Assembly: GCA_013178305.1 (NCBI GenBank)
Contig: JABLXB010000007.1
Location: forward strand, 219,562-283,561
DNA length: 64,000 bases
Direction of reading: 5' to 3'
Source: Bacillota bacterium
Lineage (GTDB): Bacteria > Bacillota > Sulfobacillia > JABLXB01
The notes under the pieces are model-generated. The model did no database searches and was not told where the DNA came from. It saw only the letters and a program-made list of their open reading frames with translations. Of this stretch, positions 42,717-51,685 are shown one piece after another. How positions within the stretch are numbered: the stretch's first letter is position 1; every line of letters begins with the position of its first letter. A program made the translations under genes and the position numbers.

Positions 42717-44885
42717 GTGAGCAGGGCGAGCGTGGTTGCTATCCTTGTGTTCTTCGCCGTCTTTGCCGCCGGCTGTTCCCGGACCTCCAGTCCGCCGCCG
42801 GGCAAGGACGCCGTTCCGGGCGCCCCCGGCAACGTCGAAGGCCGCAGCCAATGGGTGAGGACGGCCGGCAAGTACGGGAGTTCGAACACGTGGTCAAGCC
42901 CGTTTCAAGCGAACATATCCACGAAAGGTCGTGAGGGGATCGATGTCGGCGAAGATGTGGAGGTGACGGTCTCGTTATACAACGTGACCGGCGTTCCCTC
43001 CAGCCGGGAAGCGCCGCGGACTCTTGAGGTGATGGAGTATGCCCCGACTGTAGCCGTATTCCCGGCTTCGGGTTCCATTGACTCGCCGATTTGGGAGGAG
43101 ACCCTCCCATCACTGAGTGGCGTCCTTGAACCCGGAGACGGATATGAGTTGAATTTCACCTGGAAGCAGGTCGATTTCTCCGGCGGGCAGGTCCCCCCGG
43201 GCTACTACTACGTGGAGTTGAAGTCGGGCAGCGTCAGGTACAGGGATGACGGCCGGGAAAAGACTCAAGCGCTGGAATGGTCGATGCACACATCACACAG
43301 TGAAGTGCAGATAAACCATCCCGAGGGGACTACCGTGTCAGGGGGGGGCGACGCTGCACTCGGCGAGGGTACCGGTCCGGAGGTTTCGGGTGCCCGCGAT
43401 GAGCCTTCCCTCGTGAAGCAGATCAGGGTGGACGGATGGATGTGGACCGCGAACCCGGCGCAGGCGATCTCGCCGCGCGGGGACTACGCCTTGTTGGTGA
43501 GAAAGGCCGCCTCCGGCGACGCCGTCATCGCGGTGCCGCTCGGCGCGGGGGACGACGAGATAATCACGCTGCACACCGCCGACGCCGTGTGGATTCGAGA
43601 GCATTCTCCGGAGTACAATCCCGAACACTACCCGCTGGGATGGATCGACGACACCCGCTGCCTATTCGTAATCCACGGCCACCAGAGCACAGGCCCCCAC
43701 AAGGGGGAGCGGGGCGTCTCCATCCGCGTGGGCGACGTGACCCGCGCGTCGTCAACTGAAACAGCGTTTGTTCCCCTGGCCGAAGGGGTCTTTAAATCGG
43801 GGAGCCTCATTGAGGGGAAGGGCAAGGCGTACCTCCACGTTACCACGGTGCTCTGGGAATATGACGTCAGTAGCGGCGGGCTCGGGGTCGTCAGGGGAGG
43901 CATGCCCACTTATGACGGATTGTTCTGGCCCAGGCTCTCGCCCGACGGCCGCCACTACGCGTACGACCTGCACGAGCAGCACGGGAACGGCGTTCACGTG
44001 CTGGATGCCGATACCGGCAAGGAGAGGCCGCTGTTGCTCAACGGGGAAACGACCAGCTTCTACCCGTCGTGGTCGCCGGACGGGAGGTACGTGGCGGCGT
44101 ACACCTCGCGCCTGAAAAAGGGCGCGTCTCCGAGACCGGGTTACCCGGAGGAATCGGAGATCTACAACATGTTGCCGGATGAAGACGGGCCTCAGCCGGT
44201 GAGCGACTGCATCACCGTCGCCAGACCCGACGGTACGATCGTGCGGACCGTAGAGGTCAAGGGGAAGATGCTGTCGCGATTCGCCTGGGGCGCGCGATCC
44301 GACGTCATCGGCTTCGTGGCGGGGATCGTGGCCCGCGTTCCCGGCAAGTCCCAGGAGGAGCGGGGCGGCATGGAGTTTGTGCCGGACAGCGTCTGGATCG
44401 CCCGCGTGGCCGGCGGGGAAGGGACGGGAACCCAGGGCGCGGGCGCTGAAGGCGCGGGGACCGGAGACGACCCCGTATGCCTCGCGGACATCGAGCCTGC
44501 CGCCCCGGGCGAGGACCGGCTCTTCACGGTCGCCGCCGTGGAACCCGACGGGAAGGGAGTGCTGTGCCTCGACTGGCCAAACGACACGTGGTCGCTCATC
44601 CGCACTAGGATGGGGGACCCGCCCGGCGCATCGCTCAAGGTGGATGGGCGGGTGGCGGGCGGCGGGGTGTGCCCAGTCTTCGGCGACTCGATCGCGGCCC
44701 TGGTCGAGAACAGGGAGTCCGTCGCGGTATGGGTATTCGGCCCGCTCGGCGCGAAAGAGATAGCGCGTTTCAAGCCGGAGGGATCGGTGTGGGTGTGCGG
44801 GTACAACGACGATACGCTTGTCGTGACGACTGACGGGAAGCAGGGCGAGGGGTCGGTAGTCCGGGTGTACAGGATGCCGAGGTGA
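42717..44885 (+). CDS. Lipoprotein: BsuPI-like domain + one beta-propeller unit
   Basis: 722 residues. Lipobox FAAGC (C20). Residues about 50-180 form an Ig-like region similar in layout to BsuPI proteinase-inhibitor domains (VEVTVSLYNVTG, PGYYYVELKSG). Residues about 230-720 are homologous to each half of the 33128-36397 protein: PLGWIDDTRCLF, GERGVSIRVGD, VLWEYDV, YDGLFWPRLSPDGRHYAYDL, SWSPDGRYVAAYTSRLK, PDSVWIARV, YNDDTLVVT. GTG 42717 is seven bases after AGGAGGT. It ends 3 bases from the convergent PQQ-repeat gene. Confidence 0.75.
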   Translation: MSRASVVAILVFFAVFAAGCSRTSSPPPGKDAVPGAPGNVEGRSQWVRTAGKYGSSNTWSSPFQANISTKGREGIDVGEDVEVTVSLYNVTGVPSSREAPRTLEVMEYAPTVAVFPASGSIDSPIWEETLPSLSGVLEPGDGYELNFTWKQVDFSGGQVPPGYYYVELKSGSVRYRDDGREKTQALEWSMHTSHSEVQINHPEGTTVSGGGDAALGEGTGPEVSGARDEPSLVKQIRVDGWMWTANPAQAISPRGDYALLVRKAASGDAVIAVPLGAGDDEIITLHTADAVWIREHSPEYNPEHYPLGWIDDTRCLFVIHGHQSTGPHKGERGVSIRVGDVTRASSTETAFVPLAEGVFKSGSLIEGKGKAYLHVTTVLWEYDVSSGGLGVVRGGMPTYDGLFWPRLSPDGRHYAYDLHEQHGNGVHVLDADTGKERPLLLNGETTSFYPSWSPDGRYVAAYTSRLKKGASPRPGYPEESEIYNMLPDEDGPQPVSDCITVARPDGTIVRTVEVKGKMLSRFAWGARSDVIGFVAGIVARVPGKSQEERGGMEFVPDSVWIARVAGGEGTGTQGAGAEGAGTGDDPVCLADIEPAAPGEDRLFTVAAVEPDGKGVLCLDWPNDTWSLIRTRMGDPPGASLKVDGRVAGGGVCPVFGDSIAALVENRESVAVWVFGPLGAKEIARFKPEGSVWVCGYNDDTLVVTTDGKQGEGSVVRVYRMPR

Positions 44886-44888
44886 CCC

Positions 44889-47216
44889 TCAGCGAACGGC
44901 GCGCTGAGAGGAACCGGTCCGGGGCTCTAGGCGACGGAGCACGTAGACGTGATATGCTTGCGCCCGCTCGTCATACGAAGCAAACAGCAGGTGGCCTTCT
45001 CCGGTCTCCTCGAAGAGGAAATTCCTGTTGCCTCCCGATGGCAGATCCCTCCACGCGGAGGCGATGTAACCGGCGGACTTGAACAGGGGGCGGCCGTCAC
45101 GGTACGATCCCGTCAGGTTGACAAGCCGGAGGCCGCCGCCCGCGTCGCCTGCCGTGTCGCCGAACGATCCGTACTCCCACAAGAGATAACCGAAGGGACG
45201 ATGCCAGGAGCGCCCTTTCGAGTCAGCCTGGGGCAGTATGGCACCGGTCGACGCATTTATGGACGTCCGGCTGCGGCGCCCCGCGATCCAGGTCGTCACG
45301 TCGACGGTGTCTCCCTGGATCCCCGTCACCTGCAGGATATTGCCGGGTGCCCGTGGCACGTCGAACCGCCACACCTCCCGTCCTGTCTGCGGGTCTAGCC
45401 CGGTCACGAACGAGTCTCCGGTCCGGATAGGGAGTCCCCCGGCGAGGGCCGCGATGCCGCCCCCTGTGGTCCACCTGACCTCACCTGTAGACAGATCGTG
45501 ACATACGATCTGTTCAGGGCTGCTGACAATGACCTCGCGGTCTCCGACAACGAACGGTCCCACGGAAGGGTGATCGCTGCGCCAGCGCAGAGCCCCGGTC
45601 GTAGCATCGAACACCTCAAGCCTGCCCGAGGAGCTCCCACACGGCCACGGTATGAACTGTACCACCGTTGACCTGTCAAAAATGATGCGCTCCGCCGGCC
45701 TCGGCGTGTCTCGCCAGTCTCCCAAGCCCGAGACCCGCCAGGCGATCTCGCCGCTCCCGGGATCCAGACCGTAGAGGATCCCGCAGTCGGGCGGCTGTTC
45801 GTTAATGGCCAGCGAAAAGGGGACGGTCACTCCCTCCGGCGCATAGAACACGAGTATTGCGGGCATTCCGTCACGCCCCCGTAGAATGTACGGCCTCGTC
45901 TGCACTCCGTCCGGCTTCTTCAGGACGGTCATGCCGTCCGGCGCCGAGAGTTCGTGGCGCTCAACGGATCCGGTCACCTTGTCGACAGTGAGGTAGACAG
46001 GCCCAGGTTCCGTTGGAACGACGAAGAAGAACCGGGGAGTCGAGAGGACGCTCATGCTGACATCCCACTGGTTGTGGCGGTAAAAGTCCAGGTTCCGCGC
46101 CTGCCACAGCGGGCTTCCCGTCCTCCGGTCGAACGCGTAGATGTCGCCCTGATCATTGGCCGCGACAACGTAGACCCTGTCTTCGGACTGCTCGACAGTC
46201 ACCATCGCGTACGGGCTTTCCTCAGCCGAAAGCCCGAAGTCGAACCCAGTCGCCCACACCAGGGCGCCGTCGCTGAGCCGGATCCGTCCAATCCAGTCCG
46301 CGGTGGCCAGGATGGCGTCTTCGTTCAGGGAGACGGGGGAAGGCTGAAGCGAAGAAGGGCCGTGAGGCTGGGCGCCGGCGGCGTCCCGGGAGGCGAACCA
46401 GAAGCCGGAGGCGGACCAGGGCCTCTGTGCGGGGATCGTGATCTCCCATGCGAGGTCGTACCCCGGCTGGAGTACGGCGGGCGGCTGGAGCCTGTCGACC
46501 AGGACCATCGGGCGCATCACGAAGGCCCCGAACCCGAGCTGCGCCATCGCGAGCCCAGACAGTACAGCCATGGCGAACTGCCATCCCGGCTTCCGGGCGA
46601 GGATCATCAGCGACGCCTTCTCGGCCCAGACCGCCTCAGCGGCCGCCAGGGCCGCAAGACCCATGCTCAACGGGTTGACGTACGGTCCCTTGCAGTACAC
46701 CCCCGCCGGCACCAGGTAGGGGTTGCGTCCCGCCAGCGAGTAGAAAACACACACCACGCATGAGAAATAGACCCAGAACCGGATGGGCCGACGACTCAGG
46801 GCGCCCGCCAACCCCAGCGCCATGCCCCAGCCGATCGGGGATAGTATCGCGACGAGAACGGTGTGGTTTGCGGTGAACACCTCTACGTCATGCGCCGGCG
46901 CTTCGCCGAACCGGTACAGAGAGACGGCCACGAGGCCTGTGACGAGGCCCAGCAGCGTCAGGACAAGGACGATCGTCCCCACAGGGGTCCTCTTAGCAGG
47001 CGCGGGTGATAGCACTTCACAACCTCCCCGGGTAGGCTCATACGAGGGCAGCGCGGCCGGATCCTCCTCCGCCACTTCGTCCGGGCTCCGCCGCGCCGCC
47101 CGGCCCGCGCGCGGGGTTGCTCCATCCCTGTTGACTGTTGACGCCCCACCGTGGTCCGGGTTCCCTTGAATCGTGCCTGACGCCGCAATTGCCGGAGAGG
47201 GCGGAACCTTAGCCAC
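44889..47216 (-). CDS. Membrane protein with C-terminal PQQ-type beta-propeller
   Basis: 775 residues. A Pro/Arg-rich cytoplasmic N-terminus (about 1-75), then about five membrane helices (80-245: TIVLVLTLLGLVTGLVAVSL, VAILSPIGWGMALGLAGAL and others), then an external propeller with repeats such as AFDRRTGSPLWQARN, GLDPGSGEIAWRVSG, VFDATTGALRWRSD, CHDLSTGEVRWTTG and GLDPQTGREVWRFD. Quinone-binding residues of true PQQ dehydrogenases are not evident, so a structural or binding propeller is more likely. GTG 47216 is the assumed start. It is divergent from 47302. Confidence 0.72.
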   Translation of the reverse strand: MAKVPPSPAIAASGTIQGNPDHGGASTVNRDGATPRAGRAARRSPDEVAEEDPAALPSYEPTRGGCEVLSPAPAKRTPVGTIVLVLTLLGLVTGLVAVSLYRFGEAPAHDVEVFTANHTVLVAILSPIGWGMALGLAGALSRRPIRFWVYFSCVVCVFYSLAGRNPYLVPAGVYCKGPYVNPLSMGLAALAAAEAVWAEKASLMILARKPGWQFAMAVLSGLAMAQLGFGAFVMRPMVLVDRLQPPAVLQPGYDLAWEITIPAQRPWSASGFWFASRDAAGAQPHGPSSLQPSPVSLNEDAILATADWIGRIRLSDGALVWATGFDFGLSAEESPYAMVTVEQSEDRVYVVAANDQGDIYAFDRRTGSPLWQARNLDFYRHNQWDVSMSVLSTPRFFFVVPTEPGPVYLTVDKVTGSVERHELSAPDGMTVLKKPDGVQTRPYILRGRDGMPAILVFYAPEGVTVPFSLAINEQPPDCGILYGLDPGSGEIAWRVSGLGDWRDTPRPAERIIFDRSTVVQFIPWPCGSSSGRLEVFDATTGALRWRSDHPSVGPFVVGDREVIVSSPEQIVCHDLSTGEVRWTTGGGIAALAGGLPIRTGDSFVTGLDPQTGREVWRFDVPRAPGNILQVTGIQGDTVDVTTWIAGRRSRTSINASTGAILPQADSKGRSWHRPFGYLLWEYGSFGDTAGDAGGGLRLVNLTGSYRDGRPLFKSAGYIASAWRDLPSGGNRNFLFEETGEGHLLFASYDERAQAYHVYVLRRLEPRTGSSQRAVR

Positions 47217-47301
47217 TGCCGTTCGTCTTCACGCTTGGGGAATCCTTCCATGACGATCGGGCTGAGGGTTACGGTTCCAGCCGGTGGAGATGGGGTGACC
47301 C

Positions 47302-47766
47302 ATGGTAAGGAGGTCTGTCGCTGCACTCATAGTCTTGCTGTTGGCCGGCCTCTCGTTCAACGCCTACCTGGATAGGTCCCCTCACAGGCCGATCTCGGCG
47401 CGCGATGTCGTCGGCGTCCGCCTGTGGAGATGGGTACCCGGCAGTGGCATGACGGAAACGACAGCCGCCGCCGACGAGGCGGCGAAGATCATCGACTGGT
47501 TCAACTCTGCGACTGAGATACGGCCCAACAGGTCGTTCGCAGGCACGACCGCTGAGTGCGGTATCCGTGTCATCCTCACCCGTGGGAGAAGCGTGTTGAT
47601 CCTGAAGTCAGGCGCCGATTTCGAGGTGCAGAGGGACTACTTCCTGTTCAAGCGAGTCTCATACTGGGCCAGGCAGGATGACGTACGAAGGCTCCTCGAG
47701 CGACTCATCGCCTGCGATAGCCCGAATTCAAGCGCAGGACCGGCGCATGAGGGTGATGGCGAATGA
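47302..47766 (+). CDS. Small exported protein, unknown
   Basis: 154 residues with an N-terminal signal anchor (SVAALIVLLLAGLSFNAYL) and a mature part containing two cysteines (AECGIRVIL, LIACDS). No family recognised. ATG 47302. Its stop overlaps the start of the next gene (ATGA), so the two are translationally coupled and probably act together. Confidence 0.55.
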   Translation: MVRRSVAALIVLLLAGLSFNAYLDRSPHRPISARDVVGVRLWRWVPGSGMTETTAAADEAAKIIDWFNSATEIRPNRSFAGTTAECGIRVILTRGRSVLILKSGADFEVQRDYFLFKRVSYWARQDDVRRLLERLIACDSPNSSAGPAHEGDGE

Positions 47767-49103
47767 ACCTTCGAGTCCGTGGGTCGGCGCGATTCGCCCT
47801 GGTAATGGCCCTGGCCTGCGCGGTCGCCGGCGGGGCGGTCGGGGGCTGCGGGCCGCGCCCGCGGCAGATCGACCTCGCACGAGTGGACGGCGAGCCTGCA
47901 AGAGTGGCCGGGAGGCTGGATCTGCCGCCGGGGTTCGTCGCGTCAGTATGCGGATTCTCGGGTCGAGGGGTATGGATCCAGGCCAGGCGACCCGGGGCCG
48001 CAGCCGCGCGGTACTTCCACGTCACGCCCGCAATCCTGGGTGCCGCGCCTTCGTCGTGCGAGATCGTCGAGGTAGAGGCGCCCCCCGGAGCAAGACCCGA
48101 GACCGCGTGGCCCGGCGGGGACGATTTCCGCGCGGTAGTCGGGATAGTGGACGGCAGGTTCGTCGTGTATTGCGCGACGGGTGAGGACGAGGGGAACAGG
48201 GCGTTCGTATCCTGCATCGAAGGGGACGGCCATGTCGCCTGGGAGGTGGAGATTCCCGCCGGGTTCATGCCCGGGCTGGGCCCGGATTGGAGACACGTGA
48301 TTGCGTACGGGAATTCGAGGGACGTCCCGATGCTGACCGTGACACCCGAGGGGCGGTGCGTCGAGATACCACCGTTGCGGATCTCGGGTCCGGTCAAGTG
48401 GTACCGCTCCGGCAGCTTCGTCTGGGGTAGGATGGTGGCGTTTGACGCCGTGTGGGACGCGCGCCCGAATGGCATGGTTGTGACGACGCGGACGTGCTGG
48501 CCGTCGGAGGGCAAATGGGAAACCGTCGAGTACGCCGCCGGCGGGAACGAGATGGGCGATGCTCTGCCGTTTCGCGGGGGAGTCGTCCTGGTCACTGTGG
48601 AGGGCGATGCGGTCGCGCCGGTTCACCGGCCGTTCGCGGGCCCGGCGGGCCCGGAGCGGTCGGAGCAGCCGGAGCAGTCGAAGGCCCCGTCGTTTCGCCC
48701 CATCACACTTGACCAGCGCAGCCAGTCTCTTACGGCGTGGGTAGCAGGCGGGCATGTGCTGTGGCAGGTATATCCCACAGCTACGGTGAGTGTACCGGAG
48801 CACGTCATCCTGATCAGGGTTGACGGGCCGGATGGAAACCCCATTCTTTCCGGGGAAATCGCCGCGCGCGGGCTTGCGAGGCTTTCACCTCTGGGGAACT
48901 ACGTTTGCTGGGAAGACCACCTCCGCGACTTCAAGTTCCTGCGGGTGAGCGATGGCAAGTTATGGACTTACTCTCCCGATTCGAAAGACCCATGGGCGGT
49001 GGAGACCGCCCGGTACTGGTGGTCGCCGAACGAGTCCCTGATCGTCCTCACGGAAACCGGGCAGGGAGACGGGGGATCCGTTGTCGTTCTGTCAACGGAC
49101 TGA
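47763..49103 (+). CDS. Lipoprotein, propeller-like, unknown
   Basis: 446 residues. Lipobox VGGC (C29). The mature part has irregular beta-propeller-like segments (FRAVVGIVDGRFVVY, LSPLGNYVCWEDHL, YWWSPNESLIVLTE) and a short Pro/Glu/Ser-rich insert near 295-310. The last markers are of WD40/TolB style, but no clear repeat count can be given. Coupled to 47302. Confidence 0.55.
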   Translation: MNLRVRGSARFALVMALACAVAGGAVGGCGPRPRQIDLARVDGEPARVAGRLDLPPGFVASVCGFSGRGVWIQARRPGAAAARYFHVTPAILGAAPSSCEIVEVEAPPGARPETAWPGGDDFRAVVGIVDGRFVVYCATGEDEGNRAFVSCIEGDGHVAWEVEIPAGFMPGLGPDWRHVIAYGNSRDVPMLTVTPEGRCVEIPPLRISGPVKWYRSGSFVWGRMVAFDAVWDARPNGMVVTTRTCWPSEGKWETVEYAAGGNEMGDALPFRGGVVLVTVEGDAVAPVHRPFAGPAGPERSEQPEQSKAPSFRPITLDQRSQSLTAWVAGGHVLWQVYPTATVSVPEHVILIRVDGPDGNPILSGEIAARGLARLSPLGNYVCWEDHLRDFKFLRVSDGKLWTYSPDSKDPWAVETARYWWSPNESLIVLTETGQGDGGSVVVLSTD

Positions 49104-49156
49104 GAAGCATGCCGGGTATGCCGGTTCCGCGATACGCGAGTGCGACGGAGGGAGCG

Positions 49157-49711
49157 ATGATGCGCCGGGTTGTGGTCAGGGTCCTGGTTAATCTGACTGC
49201 TGCGAGACCGGTCACGCGCGGGAAGCCGCAGCGGATTCCGCCCGGGCCGTTGGTGTGCTGCCTGGTCGTGAGCCTGGATCTGTCGCGCCATCGAACCGGC
49301 GAGCTGATGACCCCGATGACCCTGAAGGTTGTCGATTTCTCCGGTGATCGCGCGGAGTGCCGGAACCTGGCGGGCAACGTCGTCCGGCTTGTGGGCTTGC
49401 CGACGGCTGAGTTGATCGAGTCCCTCGCCTGGAAAGACGATGAAACCTTGATCCTGTGGGAGATCGCCAAGACGCGGAATCTTCCCGAAATCAATCTCGG
49501 GCCTGCGTGGGTGGTCTCTCTCACAGGGGCGCCAAGACCCGCCGGTCCAGGCGAGGCCCAACCGTTCTATCCCGCCGGTAGCCTATCGATGCCGCACGGA
49601 CGGAGTCCGAGGTACAGGGTGGAAGAGCGCTGGTGGCGTGGTAGCTCCGGCAAGTATCTGGATGAGATCAATGTGATGCCCGTCCGGCGGGATCAGAACC
49701 TGATGGACTGA
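49157..49711 (+). CDS. Hypothetical protein
   Basis: 184 residues from ATG 49157, preceded by GGAGGG. A weakly hydrophobic stretch (LVCCLVVSLDL) lies near 30-40. Similarity in style to the preceding lipoprotein (VVSLTGAP, DDETLILWEIAK) suggests it could be another envelope protein, perhaps N-terminally eroded because no good signal peptide is seen. No family recognised. Confidence 0.45.
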   Translation: MMRRVVVRVLVNLTAARPVTRGKPQRIPPGPLVCCLVVSLDLSRHRTGELMTPMTLKVVDFSGDRAECRNLAGNVVRLVGLPTAELIESLAWKDDETLILWEIAKTRNLPEINLGPAWVVSLTGAPRPAGPGEAQPFYPAGSLSMPHGRSPRYRVEERWWRGSSGKYLDEINVMPVRRDQNLMD

Positions 49712-49754
49712 TTGGTGGACTGAAGAGGACGCAAGGGTAGATGAGGGAGACGGA

Positions 49755-50101
49755 ATGCGCTTTCACAGACGGATCACCGCGATCGTTGTTCTGCTGGGAA
49801 CGCTTTTCGCTGCGAGCCTGGTTATGCGGTTCGGGTAGTACGACAACGTCGACTGGGTGAGGACTCCCGTTCTGGGAGTGTATCTGAGAGAACTCAGAGG
49901 ATTTTGCACGTCGGCCGACCCCGCGAGAAGGTTCCCTCCAGACTGGGGTCATTGAGCGGCTATGCAGGAGGAAACTTCACCCTGGATCTTCTGGTGTCTC
50001 ACGGGTTCAGCGGCCACGTCATTGAGGGCACCTTTGCTCTAATGAGCCCGCGTCCGCCGGGTGGATACCTACATCGAACCGTGCTTGTGAAGGCAAAATG
50101 A
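49755..50101 (+). pseudogene. Broken gene for a small exported protein
   Basis: ATG 49755 has AGGGAGACGGA upstream and opens a signal-anchor peptide (ITAIVVLLGTLFAASLV) that stops at TAG 49836 after 27 codons. The same frame then continues open to 49955 (YDNVDWVRTPVLGVYL). A different frame carries on from about 49954 to 50101 (SGYAGGNFTLDLLVSHGF). One stop plus one shift would restore a roughly 110-residue product. Read as a decayed gene; the original family is unknown. Confidence 0.4.
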
Positions 50102-50227
50102 AAGTCTGTACCATCAAATAGGGATCTACACTGGCAGAATAGAGGCTCGTACTTTACGCCTGAAGAATACCAACAAGCGGTACGGCTGGCCGAACGGGTA
50201 GTGAGATGGGTGGAGCAGATCCTATAG
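50102..50227 (+). pseudogene. HEPN-like C-terminal remnant
   Basis: An open frame without start codon encodes WQNRGSYFTPEEYQQAV followed by RLAERVVRWVEQIL and a stop. This matches the last helices of HEPN proteins (acidic/amphipathic, E-A-x-x-A-V-x-x-A-E pattern). The catalytic RxxxxH is not in the remaining piece. Identification is tentative. From 50228 to 50490 no other gene is recognised. Confidence 0.3.
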
Positions 50228-50575
50228 TCGACGAGTACAGGTAGCCCGAATCAGCCGTTCGTTCCGCCCAACTAACCGGCGGCGAAAAGCATCCCCACAT
50301 CCTCGGGGCCCAGTCGGTGTGGCCCGGTCTCACCTGCGGACAGCACCCCACTCAGCAGATCACGTTTTCGTCCATCCGTTCGAAATCGTCTCCCCGCTGG
50401 GTCCTCAGAAGCGGCAGCGCTCCTAATTGGGGAGACGCTCACGAACCTATGCAGTGATCGCACTCACTTCGCTCGTCATTGTATCTGGGAAGAAACGGGG
50501 GGACTCGTCGTTTACTCCGAGGATCAGATAATCGCGAGGGCAAGGGATGGCGACGTCCATGCCTATACCTGGATC

Positions 50576-51091
50576 GTGGAGACATACAAGGGACTCTTGC
50601 TGGCCGCGGTCATGCCTATTGTTGGTAGCGAGGAAGCGGCTGAGGATGTCTTGCAGGAGGCTTTCCTCCAGATCTACAGGTCCCTTCCCCAGTACGCCGG
50701 GGGTAGCTTCCGGAGATGGGCCGCCCGTATCGCGGTACACAAGGCCATCGACTGGTGCCGGAGAACGCGCCGATTCGTATTGGAGGACGAGTCGCGCCGG
50801 CTGAGTGAGACTCAACCGGGTCCGCACACGGGCATCCAGCCTTCCGCGGAGGAGGAAGCGCTCGAACGCATGGGGCTGGAGGGGATTGTGTCGGCGGTAA
50901 TGAGCCTCACGCAAGTGCACAGGAGGGCGTTTCTCCAGCATTACGTGGAAGGTATTGGCTGCGCGGAGATGGCCTCGATGGAGGGGGTCAGCGTGAAGAC
51001 GATTGAGTCGAGGCTGTACCGGGCCCGGCAGACGCTCCGCCAGATACTGAGAAAGCAATTGCGGGAATCCGGTGGGCGGAATAGCCCGTGA
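50576..51091 (+). CDS. ECF-type RNA polymerase sigma factor
   Basis: Sigma region 2 (SEEAAEDVLQEAFLQIYRSL, FRRWAARIAVHKAIDWCRR) and region 4 (SLTQVHRRAFLQHYVEGI, SVKTIESRLYRARQTLR), the two-domain layout of extracytoplasmic-function sigma factors. GTG 50576 is the only standard start, but it removes the family's first helix. That helix is readable in the same frame just upstream (DQIIARARDGDVHAYTWIV, 50522-50578), in an open frame going back to 50276 that contains no ATG, GTG or TTG. The true start is therefore unclear. It heads an operon with its anti-sigma factor. Confidence 0.85.
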   Translation: METYKGLLLAAVMPIVGSEEAAEDVLQEAFLQIYRSLPQYAGGSFRRWAARIAVHKAIDWCRRTRRFVLEDESRRLSETQPGPHTGIQPSAEEEALERMGLEGIVSAVMSLTQVHRRAFLQHYVEGIGCAEMASMEGVSVKTIESRLYRARQTLRQILRKQLRESGGRNSP

Positions 51092-51168
51092 GCGGCATGA
51101 GTACATGAGCGGCACGAATACGTGAGCGGTGGACGTGGCGGATGACCGCAAGGAGGGCGGTGGCGTAG

Positions 51169-51672
51169 ATGCACTACAGCCGGGAAGAATGGCGAAGGTT
51201 CAGACTGAACCGGGTTACGCCGGAGGGCCGCGAGGCGATGGCCGACCATCTGGCCGCGTGCGAATCGTGTCTCGACGCCTATATCTCGACCATCGAAACC
51301 CGCGATGAGGAACTGGCGGAGGTCTTGCTGGACCCCAGTTTCGTCGATGGCGTGATGAGGCAAGTGAGAGCCACTCGAAGAACCCCCACGGAGATCCCTG
51401 AGCGCAGGCTGGCGTTTTCCCCCCTGCAGAACTACGCCATGGCTGCGGCCGTCACTGCAATGCTTCTCTGTGTGGGTTGGTTTGACGCCTTCCCCCGGGT
51501 GATCCATCTGACAATGGAGGAGACGGTCCGGGCGCCTGCAGATGCGAAACTGCAGCTACCGGTGAGTTGGGTCAGCGAGTTTACTGACAGGTTGTCAGGC
51601 TACATCACCGGGCTGACCCGGTGTGGAGGTCAATCCAGGGACCCCGTCAAGGGTGACGGGCTTACCGAATGA
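51169..51672 (+). CDS. Zinc-binding transmembrane anti-sigma factor
   Basis: 167 residues. An N-terminal zinc anti-sigma motif HLAACESC (H-x3-C-x2-C), one membrane helix (YAMAAAVTAMLLCVGWF, about 87-103) and an external C-terminal part of about 60 residues. It should hold the upstream sigma factor at the membrane until an envelope signal releases it. ATG 51169, with GCAAGGAGGGCGG upstream. Spacing to the sigma gene is 77 bases; it is followed directly by the TM2-type gene. Confidence 0.82.
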   Translation: MHYSREEWRRFRLNRVTPEGREAMADHLAACESCLDAYISTIETRDEELAEVLLDPSFVDGVMRQVRATRRTPTEIPERRLAFSPLQNYAMAAAVTAMLLCVGWFDAFPRVIHLTMEETVRAPADAKLQLPVSWVSEFTDRLSGYITGLTRCGGQSRDPVKGDGLTE

Positions 51673-51685
51673 AGGAGGCTACACA

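Noticed and set aside
45954..46763. 269-codon plus-strand frame opposite the PQQ-repeat protein
   Set aside because: The minus strand carries regular PQQ-type repeats. The plus frame is Arg/Gly/Pro-rich without features.
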